Below, piece by piece: positions 19,201 to 26,332 of a stretch of DNA of 44,730 nt (position 1 is its first letter; every line of letters starts with the position of its first letter). The translations under genes and the position numbers were made by a program. Location: NCBI GenBank assembly GCA_012522535.1, contig JAAYKF010000097.1, positions 1-44,730 on the forward strand. The letters run 5' to 3'. The notes under the pieces are model-generated. The model ran no database searches, had not been told where the DNA came from, and saw nothing but the letters and a program-made list of their open reading frames with translations. Origin of the DNA: Bacteroidales bacterium (GTDB lineage Bacteria > Bacteroidota > Bacteroidia > Bacteroidales > WCHB1-69).

Positions 19201-19900
19201 AAACCATAGAGTTAGATTCCACGCCGTGAGAAACTCAACAAATGGAAACATCGCACTTGATGATATTAGCATTGCCAAAAACTTACCAGACGTGGGAATA
19301 TCACATATTATTAAACCCGAAAGCTATCCTCAAGACTCGGTAGGTTACAATACCGATGTGGAAGTTAAAGTTGTAATCAAAAACTACGGAAATACAGTAG
19401 TAGAAGATGTTCCAGTATATTATGTTGTGAATAACGGAGAAGAAGTTCATGACCTATTCATAGGAATTCTTAACCCCGGTGATGAAGCTGAGTTTACATT
19501 CACAGAGCCATACATAGCACCACAGCAAAGAACTCACAACCTATGCGTTTACACAAACCTTGATGGTGATGTGAACCCTGATAATGACAGAAGTTGTAAA
19601 AACGTTGTAGGATACCCCGTTGGAATCCAAACCTTAGAAAACAACGGATATGCCCTTGAACAAAATATACCAAATCCAGCAATGGAATACACCACAATTG
19701 GCTACACAGTGCCAAAAGCAGGTAAAATGGTATTCAAACTTACAGATGTTCTCGGAAAAACAATCTACACCGAAGAATATAACAACACAGCTGGAAAACA
19801 CAACATTAAGTTAGATGTGTCAAATTACGCCCCCGGAGTGTACTACTACACCCTAGAGTTTGAAGAAACACGACTGACTAAGAAAATGACAATCCAATAA
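10211..19900 (+). CDS. Giant modular secreted protein (3229 residues) with T9SS type A sorting domain
   Basis: Signal peptide 1-19 (MRKFSFLLLMLIVSLSLKA). Approximate modules: MAM/choice-of-anchor-like jelly roll 24-203; Ig-like 212-310; a repeated beta module R1 at 315-505; CARDB-like 509-619; right-handed beta helix 627-1051; CARDB-like 1058-1178; jelly roll 1178-1344; CARDB-like plus beta module 1345-1600; CARDB-like 1604-1716; Ig-like 1718-1787; R2 1790-1965; CARDB-like 1980-2094; Ig-like 2096-2155; R3 2164-2327; CARDB-like 2347-2453; GEVED domain 2458-2619 (motif GEVEDYSVYI); two CARDB-like 2622-2840; MAM-like 2847-3026; CARDB-like 3027-3134; sorting domain 3147-3229 (EQNIPNPAMEYTTIGYTV). 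I see no catalytic motif, so an adhesin or scaffold role is an inference. Domain limits are by eye. A strong terminator follows, so the gene is probably monocistronic. Confidence 0.88.
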   Translation: MRKFSFLLLMLIVSLSLKAQTTILSEGFETPPYEFVSSEMGGVPHWVENDTYYFTGTKSIHGAVPQAGITNLTSPKFTKGEHTKVYLRFKHICKIDPADHGLVRYIINGGTPLSLPSDPEVYFRPSSGGYSVNGRFSSASYTEWNSAELTAQPTNSWWKEEIFDITSLFENDTDSMQIQFRIQKLGTGTEESYGWLVDDIEIIGGHGEIFPPSITLMPTVQQDTVFGVGPWTVNAKITDESGVASADIFYRHTPPNGTPSAWTESPMTVINDSLFKFELPSQQYRTKTEYYIVAEDVNGNGTNSGIKWFVNKRPPAQIVIATDSTASTDMPNPFYQLYTQGRIQFIIKASELEEFGVPAGPIESIAFNVTATSAQTSAGSLFDNFNIKGGTTTQEVANTSFSQSLPVLYEAPNLIGQHAVGWNEFTFSTPIYWDGTSNLIFETCFNNYTTVSNYSGNASITQTNTSFISSSAAYTDSGTPDVCSSIGSSNLYTYSKRPVVRLGYQQTDFDIDVEMLAITQPSGNLVETSNSDVVVKIKNQGEQALTSADIRWSINDVVQPEVYNWTGEIYQDQMSADIVVVEDHFFTPGRKDIKVWVENLNSGEDMNHANDTAYKTIFVCGGPLVAGTYTIGGATPDFADIDEATSKLKICGISGPVVFNIRSGVYHETIDLSAIAGSSVANTITFKSETGNAADVAVIDTINNKATIYIDGVSNLRFENLTLKATSNTRSRVVELNKGVENVKFEGNIFEGKEINSSLANYALVYSSKTSEYKDKDLFFENNEFINGSFGLHIKATSTLLSDSIVATNNKFNNAYRSIYVERVNGLIINSNIIEQNTASTQEFSGIYITNVNRFHQINKNTIKSHKLANGIYLSSTRGLTQAFRGLISNNFIASNGNITNASGIYFSDNNNINLYYNSINITGADAVTSRAAYFSSGNAISLRNNIFANSAKGRAIYIATSPANYSSENNNLYTNGEGVGYYSSVNRVDLEAYQTASSTEANSISIDPYFNPFDNPSIIEVGLNAAGVVVAEVTDDLFGNARDVSNPDIGAVEFEVSPHDLAILEIINPTDDIVCNIEDVEISVVIRNTGTSTIDFDANNITLFAKAIGSYDQDFDFTIDEGELETGATMQVVITDALELLDKMVYEIKVWHEWALDANDLNDEVTMELDVTKIDALPYELDFSSEPVPAAKISILSGTKSWEIVEGNQASPTVAPVYGTGRLYYNAYSATSGNSSRMAMWPFDFSAVNNPIVEFWMSQDNGQSSKTKEGVTVRVSLDGGQNWLNDTLFAPRYNADFTTPGWKRFELNLANYVGYDCVTIAFDAYSEYGNNFSIDKIVVRDLFDNDIRVNYVHTLGSAPLEFASPVKVRAEVENLGAEHQFDVDVVMAVTGANTFDETIVIDSLMYGTKKVVEFEISPSVLGANLVTVSVDDDEDISNNTVTYDLVSTEDYYSHADGTDAFNYQSNGNGMLLAKYNVQGRRTVKAVKAYLNNENIEGKKLYGVVMNEEGQIIGRSDTITLVAADGNTWKSFEINDWHYVSVEDNDFYVGIAQIGSGYQPIGSQQESPLREGAFFTANSTGGSLSAVNNKGRLMIGAEVGSMPAYDAQLMAITNPVGGCGVDEQEITIEIFNYGSEDILPNTLTAWYSVNEGAAVSQVVNATIEAGATYAHAFTPAFDFTPAGLDAEDFTIDVWINHPSDNLNQNDSIFDYEFTVKPTPPAPIITSDNPQYVDYMQSATLSAAIPSGFEGAINWYENETDLEPIHTGEFFETPLVEADDTYYLTFHRIDDMGYTEIGTGNSTQRYPLGNFYGYERGVALYAADEIGGAGAIESLSFYIGATVDVTHPIKIYLKTVSTTTIATNTYDSFTDGATLVYDASVAHPEEGWQEFEFTEPYAYDGSSSLMVIIETNFGGNGWGQGSAVPSIRYSNSPDRFIRWQQDNSMPIGNGTVSSNRPNIKFFKQTLGCESDKIAHDIIVQNVTLYDLQPIEVTSPVTACYLEDENVVVKIRNNFNNTVPAGAEVFCQINDGAIVSGTMEDAIEPNEIVEFTIPETYNFAANVEDLEFNLRVWTAVEGDTYNANDTVYYSFVSQKTALPLTFTDVTIPYATSHTFDYETGSLAVYANEDDEYPIETHSGGFTTPILYEDVSYWLEGSVGGSVDTVVGSGNATVTLAPYYGYYNYSWSATLYTAEEIGASGSIDTIFYTTTSGNSGYTVANQKIYMIEVDEVQFADNTPPSTTGMTLVYEGTAVHLNNEVVIVLDNPFEYSGQKSLLIYWENRNNNWTSGYPTFRASSKANVSKYAYSDTGIFSGTPAMGSNRPDLGIRGDGRGCPSDKLFVTVSIEDAPAKDVGVVEITSPVATGGYLSEAEDISIRIKNYGLEAASNIMIGYRVGENAPNVEIFMGIINPGEIVEHTFANAANLADITEETVLKAWTKYTGDNVTINDTAYITIYPPQYCDITVTSPASYGDIGNVTLGNIYNGFPHPIYSNPEATGGYNDYTNTVPAIYMVKGSPYIFKATTITVTTSMYNTKYGVYIDYNRNANFDANEQVLTGNTTTPAGSGLSHADVTLIGAVSVPATAQTGLTRMRVVSKEGSDAPACGSFTWGEVEDYSVYIAEPEDVDASLITFTSPNISTSIEGATATFRVRLQNTGNNPITSATVKLLHNGEVYETEWEGSLNKFQGTEVNLGAITFHGAMNYITAVVEMEGDMVPYNDTIRMQVYASPAYNLEPTAILNPDNTSCPNENLPVKVRVKNSGNQALNMAENNVQIGIDIAGPVNSSFTETITEGTIAAGGYKDIIFTENANFSLGGEYTVTAYVFLEADADNSNDTIVKTITMAADIAQMPITEDFTEFTVGSTSFPNGWTQTSTTVATNKYKWLPAQGQTLDGVSSGPANDHTTQNAEGKYIYAYSGYGLNGDRAYFTSQCINMNTIPGQENEISYWMHMFGAGIGRLYVEVGSGESWIRVDSLIGQQQSSQSAAWSQRVVNISQVPDGNHRVRFHAVRNSTNGNIALDDISIAKNLPDVGISHIIKPESYPQDSVGYNTDVEVKVVIKNYGNTVVEDVPVYYVVNNGEEVHDLFIGILNPGDEAEFTFTEPYIAPQQRTHNLCVYTNLDGDVNPDNDRSCKNVVGYPVGIQTLENNGYALEQNIPNPAMEYTTIGYTVPKAGKMVFKLTDVLGKTIYTEEYNNTAGKHNIKLDVSNYAPGVYYYTLEFEETRLTKKMTIQ

Positions 19901-19912
19901 AATAAGAAACCT

Positions 19913-19947
19913 AAAAAGGGCAGCAAATTAAAAGCTGCCCTTTTTTT
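19913..19947 (+). terminator. Intrinsic terminator of the giant gene
   Basis: AAAAAGGGCAGC (19913-19924) pairs with GCTGCCCTTTTT (19934-19945) around a nine-base loop, followed by more T residues. A textbook rho-independent terminator 12 bases after the stop codon. Confidence 0.9.
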
Positions 19948-19990
19948 ATTGTAAAAAATCCAATAAGAATAAAGATTTACGCAAATAGCT

Positions 19991-20021
19991 TTTGTGTATA
20001 GACTAAAATTTATTAACTTTA
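19991..20021 (+). promoter_or_regulatory. Promoter of the dipeptidase gene
   Basis: TTTG (19991-19994), a 19-bp spacer and TAACTTTA (20014-20021), one base off the TAnnTTTG consensus. The start codon is 38 bases downstream. Confidence 0.55.
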
Positions 20022-20059
20022 CTCCACGAAATAATAGTATAGAAAAATAAAATTTTAAA

Positions 20060-21430
20060 ATGAAAGATTTAAAAAATTACATCGAATCCAATAAGGATAG
20101 ATTTTTAGAAGAACTTTTCGGACTTATCCGTATCCCCTCCATTAGTGCCAAAAGCGAGCATAAAGATGATATGGTAAAAGCTGCCGAATACATTAAAAAT
20201 TCACTCTTAGAAGCCGGAGTGGACAAAGCAGAAGTGATGCCCACAAAGGGAAATCCAGTTGTGTATGGAGAAAAAATGATAGACGAAAATGCACCAACAG
20301 TTATCGTTTATGGACACTACGACGTGATGCCAGCCGAGCCATTCGAACTGTGGAAAAGCCCACCCTTTGAACCCGAAATTAGAGATGGAAAAATATATGC
20401 CAGAGGTGCCGACGACGACAAAGGACAAGCCTTTATGCACGTTAAAGCATTCGAATATTTGGTGAAAACAGACCAACTTCCTTGCAACGTAAAATTTATG
20501 ATTGAAGGAGAAGAAGAAGTTGGCTCGCCAAGCTTAGGAGAATGGTGTGAGCAAAACAAAGAGATGCTCAAAGCAGATGTTATACTTGTGTCTGATACAG
20601 GAATGATAGCACAAGATATTCCAAGCATAACAACAGGGCTAAGAGGACTTTCGTACTGGCAAGTTGAGGTTACAGGACCCAACAGAGACCTTCATAGTGG
20701 ACTTTATGGCGGTGCTGTTGCAAATCCAATAAATGTATTGGCAAAATTAATTGCACAAATGCAAGACGAAAGCGGAAGAATTACAATTCCTGGTTTCTAT
20801 GATGACGTTCTTGAAGTGTCAGCAGAAGAACGTGAATTGTTAGGAAGAGCTCCTTTCGATTTAGAAGATTATAAAAAAGCTATCGAAATAGGTGATGTAC
20901 AAGGCGAAGTAGGATATACAACTACAGAGCGTACTGGAATTCGTCCATCATTTGATGTTTGTGGAATTTGGGGCGGCTACCAAGGCGAAGGAGCCAAAAC
21001 TGTATTGCCTTCAAAAGCTTATGCTAAAATTTCAACTCGTTTGGTGCCAAACCAAGACAATGAAAAGATTGCAATTCTATTTAAAGAACATTTTGAAAGC
21101 ATTGCACCTAAATCTGTTAAAGTTGAGGTTACTCCATTGCATGGCGGACAAGGTTATGTTTGCCCAATAGATTTACCAGCATATAAAGCTGCTGAAAAAG
21201 CCTATAAAACAACATTTGGAAAACGTCCAGTGCCTTTCCGCAGTGGTGGTAGTATTCCAATTATTTCTACTTTCGAGGAAATATTAGGTATTAAATCAAT
21301 TCTTATGGGATTTGGTTTAGAGTCGGATGCAATTCACTCACCAAACGAAAATTATCCAGTTTACAATTTCCTAAAAGGAATTGAAACAATACCATATTTC
21401 TACAAATACTTTGCAGAAATAAACAAATAA
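20060..21430 (+). CDS. M20 family dipeptidase (metallopeptidase)
   Basis: A 456-residue cytosolic zinc peptidase. Metal and catalytic residues can be read directly: H86 and D88 in YGHYDVMP, D118 in ARGADDDKG, the glutamates 151-153 in EGEEEVGS, D179 in SDTG, and a C-terminal histidine in AIHSPNENYP. Between them lies the dimerisation domain, starting near GLRGLSYWQVEVTGPNRDLHSG. Length and motifs fit the carnosinase-like M20 dipeptidases, which split dipeptides with broad specificity; the exact substrate is unknown. No signal peptide is present. It is followed after 16 bases by a small barrel protein and may be cotranscribed with it. Confidence 0.92.
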   Translation: MKDLKNYIESNKDRFLEELFGLIRIPSISAKSEHKDDMVKAAEYIKNSLLEAGVDKAEVMPTKGNPVVYGEKMIDENAPTVIVYGHYDVMPAEPFELWKSPPFEPEIRDGKIYARGADDDKGQAFMHVKAFEYLVKTDQLPCNVKFMIEGEEEVGSPSLGEWCEQNKEMLKADVILVSDTGMIAQDIPSITTGLRGLSYWQVEVTGPNRDLHSGLYGGAVANPINVLAKLIAQMQDESGRITIPGFYDDVLEVSAEERELLGRAPFDLEDYKKAIEIGDVQGEVGYTTTERTGIRPSFDVCGIWGGYQGEGAKTVLPSKAYAKISTRLVPNQDNEKIAILFKEHFESIAPKSVKVEVTPLHGGQGYVCPIDLPAYKAAEKAYKTTFGKRPVPFRSGGSIPIISTFEEILGIKSILMGFGLESDAIHSPNENYPVYNFLKGIETIPYFYKYFAEINK

Positions 21431-21446
21431 ATGTAAAAGCAGACTT

Positions 21447-21941
21447 ATGAAAAAAAATTTTTTACTTAGCGTTCTTGTTGTTTTATTTTCAGCAGGAACA
21501 GTGTTTGCACAAGAATTCGGTGCTTATGCCGATTTTGCAATTCCAACAAAAGAAAATGCTAAATCGCTTGTAGGCATTGGTCTCGATTTTAAATTCGAGA
21601 TAACAGATGGCTTTAATGCAGGAGCATTGGTGGGATATCGCAATGCATTAACCAGCGATTATAATTACTTCCAAATTCCATTTATGGGATTAGCTCGCTA
21701 CTATGTTAATAGAGGCGAAGATGGATTTTATCCGCAAATAGCACTTGGAGGTATGTACAATCATACATCTGTAACCGTGTTAGGACAGAAAGTTAAATCT
21801 TCTTCTACAAACTTTGCCATGGACTTTGGTGTTGGTTACAAAATAAGTGAGTTTGCCGACTTATCAGTGCACTTTGAAAATGTTTTCTACAAAAATATTA
21901 ATGAAAATTATGTTCTTATAAGATATTCATACTCTTTCTAA
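21447..21941 (+). CDS. Small outer-membrane beta-barrel protein
   Basis: A 164-residue protein with a signal peptide cut after TVFA (about residue 21). The mature part alternates polar and hydrophobic residues in about eight strands, with aromatic girdles (GAYADFAIP, AGALVGYR, GLARYYVNRG, DLSVHFENVFYKN) and ends ...VLIRYSYSF. The final aromatic residue is typical of outer-membrane barrels recognised by the Bam complex. Size and pattern resemble OmpW/OmpX-like eight-stranded barrels. No ligand or function can be assigned. Its start is 16 bases after the dipeptidase stop, with no terminator between them. Confidence 0.72.
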   Translation: MKKNFLLSVLVVLFSAGTVFAQEFGAYADFAIPTKENAKSLVGIGLDFKFEITDGFNAGALVGYRNALTSDYNYFQIPFMGLARYYVNRGEDGFYPQIALGGMYNHTSVTVLGQKVKSSSTNFAMDFGVGYKISEFADLSVHFENVFYKNINENYVLIRYSYSF

Positions 21942-22000
21942 GAGTAGTACAAGAATGCAAAAAAGCTACCTCAAAGGGTTCTTGCTTTATAGAATTTTAA

Positions 22001-22126
22001 GGGTGTTTCATAAAAGAGAAAATGCAAAATGTTGAGTATGAGAACGAAGGAGTCCCAATAATTCATCGGGATGACCGAGTCTGAATTCCGAAAATAACGA
22101 AGCAGTTTGGCTTTTATGAAGCACCC
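22001..22126. repeat. 126-bp element with 16-bp terminal inverted repeats
   Basis: GGGTGTTTCATAAAAG (22001-22016) is the reverse complement, with one mismatch, of CTTTTATGAAGCACCC (22111-22126). The interior has no open frame and contains TGAGTATGAGAACGAAGGAG and a GGAGTCCCAATAATTC...GGGATGACC segment. It is MITE-like in form, and no similar copy is visible elsewhere in the window. Confidence 0.65.
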
Positions 22127-22225
22127 TCTTTTCTGTAAATTTCTCAATTTTCAAAATTGGTTATATGTTGATTTTGACTAAGTATGTGTAAATATTGCCG
22201 TTGTTAACAAAAAACATATTAAAAC

Positions 22226-22256
22226 TTGACTTTTAGTTGTTTTAATTGTATATTTG
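22226..22256 (+). promoter_or_regulatory. Promoter of the interrupted surface-protein gene
   Basis: TTG (22226-22228), a 20-bp spacer and TATATTTG (22249-22256) match the Bacteroidota consensus. Transcription should begin about 25 bases before the ATG at 22289. The promoter looks intact although the gene behind it carries a stop codon. Confidence 0.65.
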
Positions 22257-22288
22257 ACAATTAATTTATTGTTTACAAAGTCAATTCT

Positions 22289-23065
22289 ATGAGAACTAAA
22301 TGTCAAATAAATGAAAGGACCAATTTCCTAATTAAATGTTGTAAAAAATTACAATATTTGAATTTAAGTATGGGCTGTATTGCCAATGTTAGAATCCCTT
22401 TTGTTTTTTTGATGTTATTTGTGTTTATAAAAACATCATCTTTAGCACAAAGTAGTTGTCAAACTGCCAAGTCATTAAAATTGGATAATTTAACACAAAT
22501 TACAATTAGTGATTCTGTCTTTTGGTTAAAGTTCACAGCCCAATCATCTACTTTGGAATTATTTATTAATGATTTAGATACAATAGAAGAATGTACAATT
22601 AATTCAATTCAACTTTATACTGGTAATTGCAGTCAACTTTTGTTAATGTCAGAGTCTAAAAACTACATATTTTCAAACTCATTATTGCAAAACAAAGAGT
22701 ATTTCATAAAAATAAACAGTTCATCAATAAATATGTCCAACTATGAAATATTATCAATAATGTTTCTAGACTCTACGGAGTATTCTTACCCATGGATAGA
22801 TAGTATATGCTGTCCACCACTTCCGTTAGGTTGTGAGTGTATAAGTAATAATGACTTCTCCATATTCACTGGTACTGTACATGGTGAATATACATCTATA
22901 TATCCTTATAATGCAATATGGGCAGGAAAAGTATGTGGTTGGCATGCTTTAAGAGCTACACCAGGTATAGATTGGGTTTCTTATACTCAAGGATATTTAG
23001 CATGTAAAGAAGCACTATGGACAGATTTAAAAAACGTCGAAGGAGAAAAAGATTATTTTTTTTAA
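22289..23065 (+). CDS. N-terminal part of an interrupted beta-helix T9SS protein
   Basis: 258 codons from ATG 22289 to TAA 23063-23065. A hydrophobic signal, IPFVFLMLFVFIKTSSLAQ, lies about 35 residues in; a start at ATG 22370 would place it normally. The mature part starts with a cysteine-rich beta domain (SSCQTAKSLKLDN, then CCPPLPLGCECISNN) and ends at DLKNVEGEKDYFF. No sorting domain is present. The stop is in the same frame as the next gene, and the 11 codons between them are open, so this looks like the first fifth of one gene of about 1340 codons. The function of this N-terminal domain is unknown. Confidence 0.7.
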   Translation: MRTKCQINERTNFLIKCCKKLQYLNLSMGCIANVRIPFVFLMLFVFIKTSSLAQSSCQTAKSLKLDNLTQITISDSVFWLKFTAQSSTLELFINDLDTIEECTINSIQLYTGNCSQLLLMSESKNYIFSNSLLQNKEYFIKINSSSINMSNYEILSIMFLDSTEYSYPWIDSICCPPLPLGCECISNNDFSIFTGTVHGEYTSIYPYNAIWAGKVCGWHALRATPGIDWVSYTQGYLACKEALWTDLKNVEGEKDYFF

Positions 23066-23098
23066 ATTGCTTATAATAATAAACCTTGTTATGGTTAT

Positions 23099-26000
23099 AT
23101 GGGAAACGAAAAAATATATGTCTATCTTTCAAATAACGATTTAATGACTTATTCTTTGAATCATAATCTGTTAATATCTCATAGTTATTTTCATCTTCCC
23201 TTTGATAATGACTTCGAAGTTGCCAGTTTTGACAAATACAATACCTCTGAAGCAACTAACTATAAATACGACTATAAAATTCTTACCATACCTTCAAATT
23301 TTTCCAATAGTAATTTATATGTATTTGCAGATACAACAATTAGTACTCATATAGATAAATTATCTATGAAACAAATAGTGGAAGATACTGTTTTTTTATG
23401 TATTGGAAGTAGTAATAGTACAACTTTAGATGTAGGTAATGTTTCTAATCAGAGAGTTTACTGGGATAATGAGATGTATAATAATTTGCCTACTCGTAAT
23501 GTAACATTACCTGGTGAATATTGGGCTATTGTTACACATGATGATTCGTGTAATGTAAAGAAACACTTATTCATTGTTTCTGACTCAAACATCGTTATTT
23601 CAGGACATCATAACACATGCGATACTGTTTCTAGTTATAGTATAGTTAATCCCATAGTAAATCAAACATATCAGTGGGCTATAACACCTTCAAGTTCTGG
23701 TACAATAATAGAAAACAATAATACAAGTATAGTAGTGAGATGGCATAGTAATAATATGAGCGACTCAATACCTTCTTTTTTGAATGTAATAAATAATTGT
23801 GGAGATACTATTGATTTTAAGATTTGGAGATGTTGTAGCAAAGCTCCATTTCTTTTCGATACAACTATTACAAGTGATTTTCCTATTGGAGATTTGTATC
23901 TTAATGGTACTATAATAATAAATACTGATATAAATCTAACGAATGCCAATTTCTATATGGGGCAAGAGGCTAAGATAGTTGTAAACCCTCCTTACACCTT
24001 TAGTTTTAAAAACAGCTCAATTGAATCTGGTTGCAATCATATGTGGGATGGTATTTATTTGAGTAGTCCAGAAAGTAGCGTCGTTATACAAAATGCAGTG
24101 CAGGTGAAAGATGCATACAATGCGATTGTTTCAGAAAATGGAGCATCTGTTTTTGTGACCAATACAATTTTTTATCAAAATCTTAAAGGTATTGTAGTGA
24201 AAAATCATAATGGTGGTAATGTTATTTCTATTTCAAAGTGCAAATTTCTATCGACAGTTGATGAAGCAGGAACAATGCCCTCAAATCTCAAACCACCATA
24301 TAGTGATAGGAGAGGAATGACAGGAATAGAAATATGTAATGTAGCTAATGCCCAAGTAGGAGGAACAGGAATAGCATACCGTAACTTGTTCAGTAATCTT
24401 GACTATGGAATTGATATTTGTAAATCAAATGTAAATATCTATAATAATACTTTTATAAATATGACTGAAATTGAGGAGTTTACAGGTATTGGTATTAGGA
24501 TTGAAGGAAATATTTCAACACAGCAAACGGTAAATATTGGAGGATATAATATTGGCAATACTATTTATTCAAATTTATTTAATAACTGCAATTATGGAGT
24601 AAAATCATTAGGATCAGTAAATTTGAATATACTTTCCGATACAGTAACAGATGGCTGTATGGGATTTGTGATTGATAACAACAATGCCAGAAATATTATT
24701 ATTAGTAAAAATAAGATTTTTTTGACACGACTGGGACAAGGCATCTATATGTCTAGTGTAGGAAGTAGTCGAGTTTTTGTTGATTCAAATTATGTATCTG
24801 CAACTTCTTTAAATAATTATGCTGGTATTGGAGTAGAAAATGTTATGCCTCAAATTGTTAATGGTGTTACAATTCGAAATAACAAAATAGTTGGTAGCTT
24901 CAGAAACGGTATTATATTAACAAATATTCTTAAACCAACTATTCTTAATCCTAATGCAACCGAACGTAGTATTCCGTATTTATATAAAGATACTATTCTT
25001 TTATCAAATTTAATGATAAATATGCCTAATATTTATTCTGCAATTTCAGTGTCGGGCTGTACAAATACAGTTTTAGAAGAAAATGTAATTAATAAAATCG
25101 ATGGTTTTACAACCACAACCGAAACAAGAGCTCTTCGTGTAAATGGTATAAATATTTCAACATCAACATCAAACCATCTTTGTGACAATAAAATAACAGA
25201 TATGGGAATAGGTATTAGATACCAAAGTAATTGCAAAACTGCTACTAATTACCAAAATATTTTAAATCATAATTACTACGGATTTAGGTTTGACAATGCA
25301 GCAATAGGACATCAAGGGCACTCAATTCCAGCATTATCAAAACATTTAGTATATGATAATCAATGGATAAACAATTATGTTCTCAATGGAAGAGCACAAG
25401 GTAGCTTGAGTGAAACAACAAAGTGGTATTATCGCTTAGGAACAAATTTTACATTAAAAAATTATCAATTTAATATTACAAATTCAAATCTTAGTACATA
25501 TCAAATTACACCTAATCAATCCTTGAGTTGTGGTTATGACGGAAGCGTTGCAATAGGAGGCGGTTCGGGTGGTTCTACTAATAGCATCAACGATAATTAC
25601 GAAAATGAAAATTATATTATAAACATTGAAGAAAATCGATATTATGATTTTGTTTCAGCATATAGAAAATATGGTAGTTTGGCAATTGAAAATGATGATT
25701 TATTAAACTCAACTATTATTAGTGAAATTAACCCTATGAATATTCCCTTATTCGCTAAAGCAGCCGAACAAGCTGCCGAAGGATTGATTGACATGGCTTT
25801 TACAACTAATTGTAATATTACACCAATTAATTTAATTGAAAAAAACCAACAGATTGTTAATCAGATTTATTTAAATTCATGGGCACAAGGGCGTTTTAAT
25901 CTAACAGATGACGAGTACTATACCTTACTTGATATAGCAAGTCAAGAATATGTCAATGGCGGATACGGAGTATTTGGAGCAGAAGTTATGACACAAAGAT

Positions 26001-26314
26001 TTGAAAATCATTTATCAAGTAAAAACCAGTTTAATTATCGTCAAATTAATTTACCAGATAGCAATAATAATGAAATTATTTTATATCCAAATCCAGCAAA
26101 AGAGCTAATATTTATATATTCTAATCAAAAACTAGATAATGCTAAAGTAGAATTGTTTTCCGTTAATGGCACACTTGTTTACGATTGTTATATTGTCTCT
26201 AATTCAGAGGGAATGTACCTGTTAAATATTTCAACATTGAAATCTGGCATTTATTTTTGTATTGTTAGGACTTTAGAAGGAAAACAATTTAGCACAAAGC
26301 TGATTGTCTATTAA
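23099..26314 (+). CDS. C-terminal part of an interrupted beta-helix protein with T9SS sorting domain
   Basis: 1071 codons from the first ATG after the stop at 23065. It has no signal peptide, which a T9SS cargo must have, so it would not be exported by itself. Residues about 1-260 are beta-rich (Ig/PKD-like, with YQWAITPSSSG). Residues about 280-780 form a right-handed parallel beta helix of pectate-lyase type with repeated N-rich turns (NVNIYNNTFIN, NVTIRNNKIVG-like). A helical segment (about 850-960) follows, and a type A sorting domain starts at ILYPNPAKELIF. Read together with 22289-23065 in one frame, it gives a normal secreted protein. Start 23099 is the first in-frame ATG and may not be used. 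Confidence 0.72.
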   Translation: MGNEKIYVYLSNNDLMTYSLNHNLLISHSYFHLPFDNDFEVASFDKYNTSEATNYKYDYKILTIPSNFSNSNLYVFADTTISTHIDKLSMKQIVEDTVFLCIGSSNSTTLDVGNVSNQRVYWDNEMYNNLPTRNVTLPGEYWAIVTHDDSCNVKKHLFIVSDSNIVISGHHNTCDTVSSYSIVNPIVNQTYQWAITPSSSGTIIENNNTSIVVRWHSNNMSDSIPSFLNVINNCGDTIDFKIWRCCSKAPFLFDTTITSDFPIGDLYLNGTIIINTDINLTNANFYMGQEAKIVVNPPYTFSFKNSSIESGCNHMWDGIYLSSPESSVVIQNAVQVKDAYNAIVSENGASVFVTNTIFYQNLKGIVVKNHNGGNVISISKCKFLSTVDEAGTMPSNLKPPYSDRRGMTGIEICNVANAQVGGTGIAYRNLFSNLDYGIDICKSNVNIYNNTFINMTEIEEFTGIGIRIEGNISTQQTVNIGGYNIGNTIYSNLFNNCNYGVKSLGSVNLNILSDTVTDGCMGFVIDNNNARNIIISKNKIFLTRLGQGIYMSSVGSSRVFVDSNYVSATSLNNYAGIGVENVMPQIVNGVTIRNNKIVGSFRNGIILTNILKPTILNPNATERSIPYLYKDTILLSNLMINMPNIYSAISVSGCTNTVLEENVINKIDGFTTTTETRALRVNGINISTSTSNHLCDNKITDMGIGIRYQSNCKTATNYQNILNHNYYGFRFDNAAIGHQGHSIPALSKHLVYDNQWINNYVLNGRAQGSLSETTKWYYRLGTNFTLKNYQFNITNSNLSTYQITPNQSLSCGYDGSVAIGGGSGGSTNSINDNYENENYIINIEENRYYDFVSAYRKYGSLAIENDDLLNSTIISEINPMNIPLFAKAAEQAAEGLIDMAFTTNCNITPINLIEKNQQIVNQIYLNSWAQGRFNLTDDEYYTLLDIASQEYVNGGYGVFGAEVMTQRFENHLSSKNQFNYRQINLPDSNNNEIILYPNPAKELIFIYSNQKLDNAKVELFSVNGTLVYDCYIVSNSEGMYLLNISTLKSGIYFCIVRTLEGKQFSTKLIVY

Positions 26315-26332
26315 TTATTATTATCAATTTGT

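Larger units (their letters stand above)
21942..22288. other. Intergenic region with a palindromic element and a promoter
   Basis: No gene is supported. Most of the region is the 126-bp inverted-repeat element at 22001-22126. The rest carries the promoter at 22226-22256 for the gene at 22289. A half-site AAAAAAGCTACCTCAAAG at 21959-21976 resembles one arm of the hairpin at 27771-27801. Confidence 0.6.

Noticed and set aside
23056..23098. Programmed frameshift at the T8 run
   Set aside because: Both sides of the stop are in the same frame, and either shifted frame stops soon, so slippage does not join the two parts.
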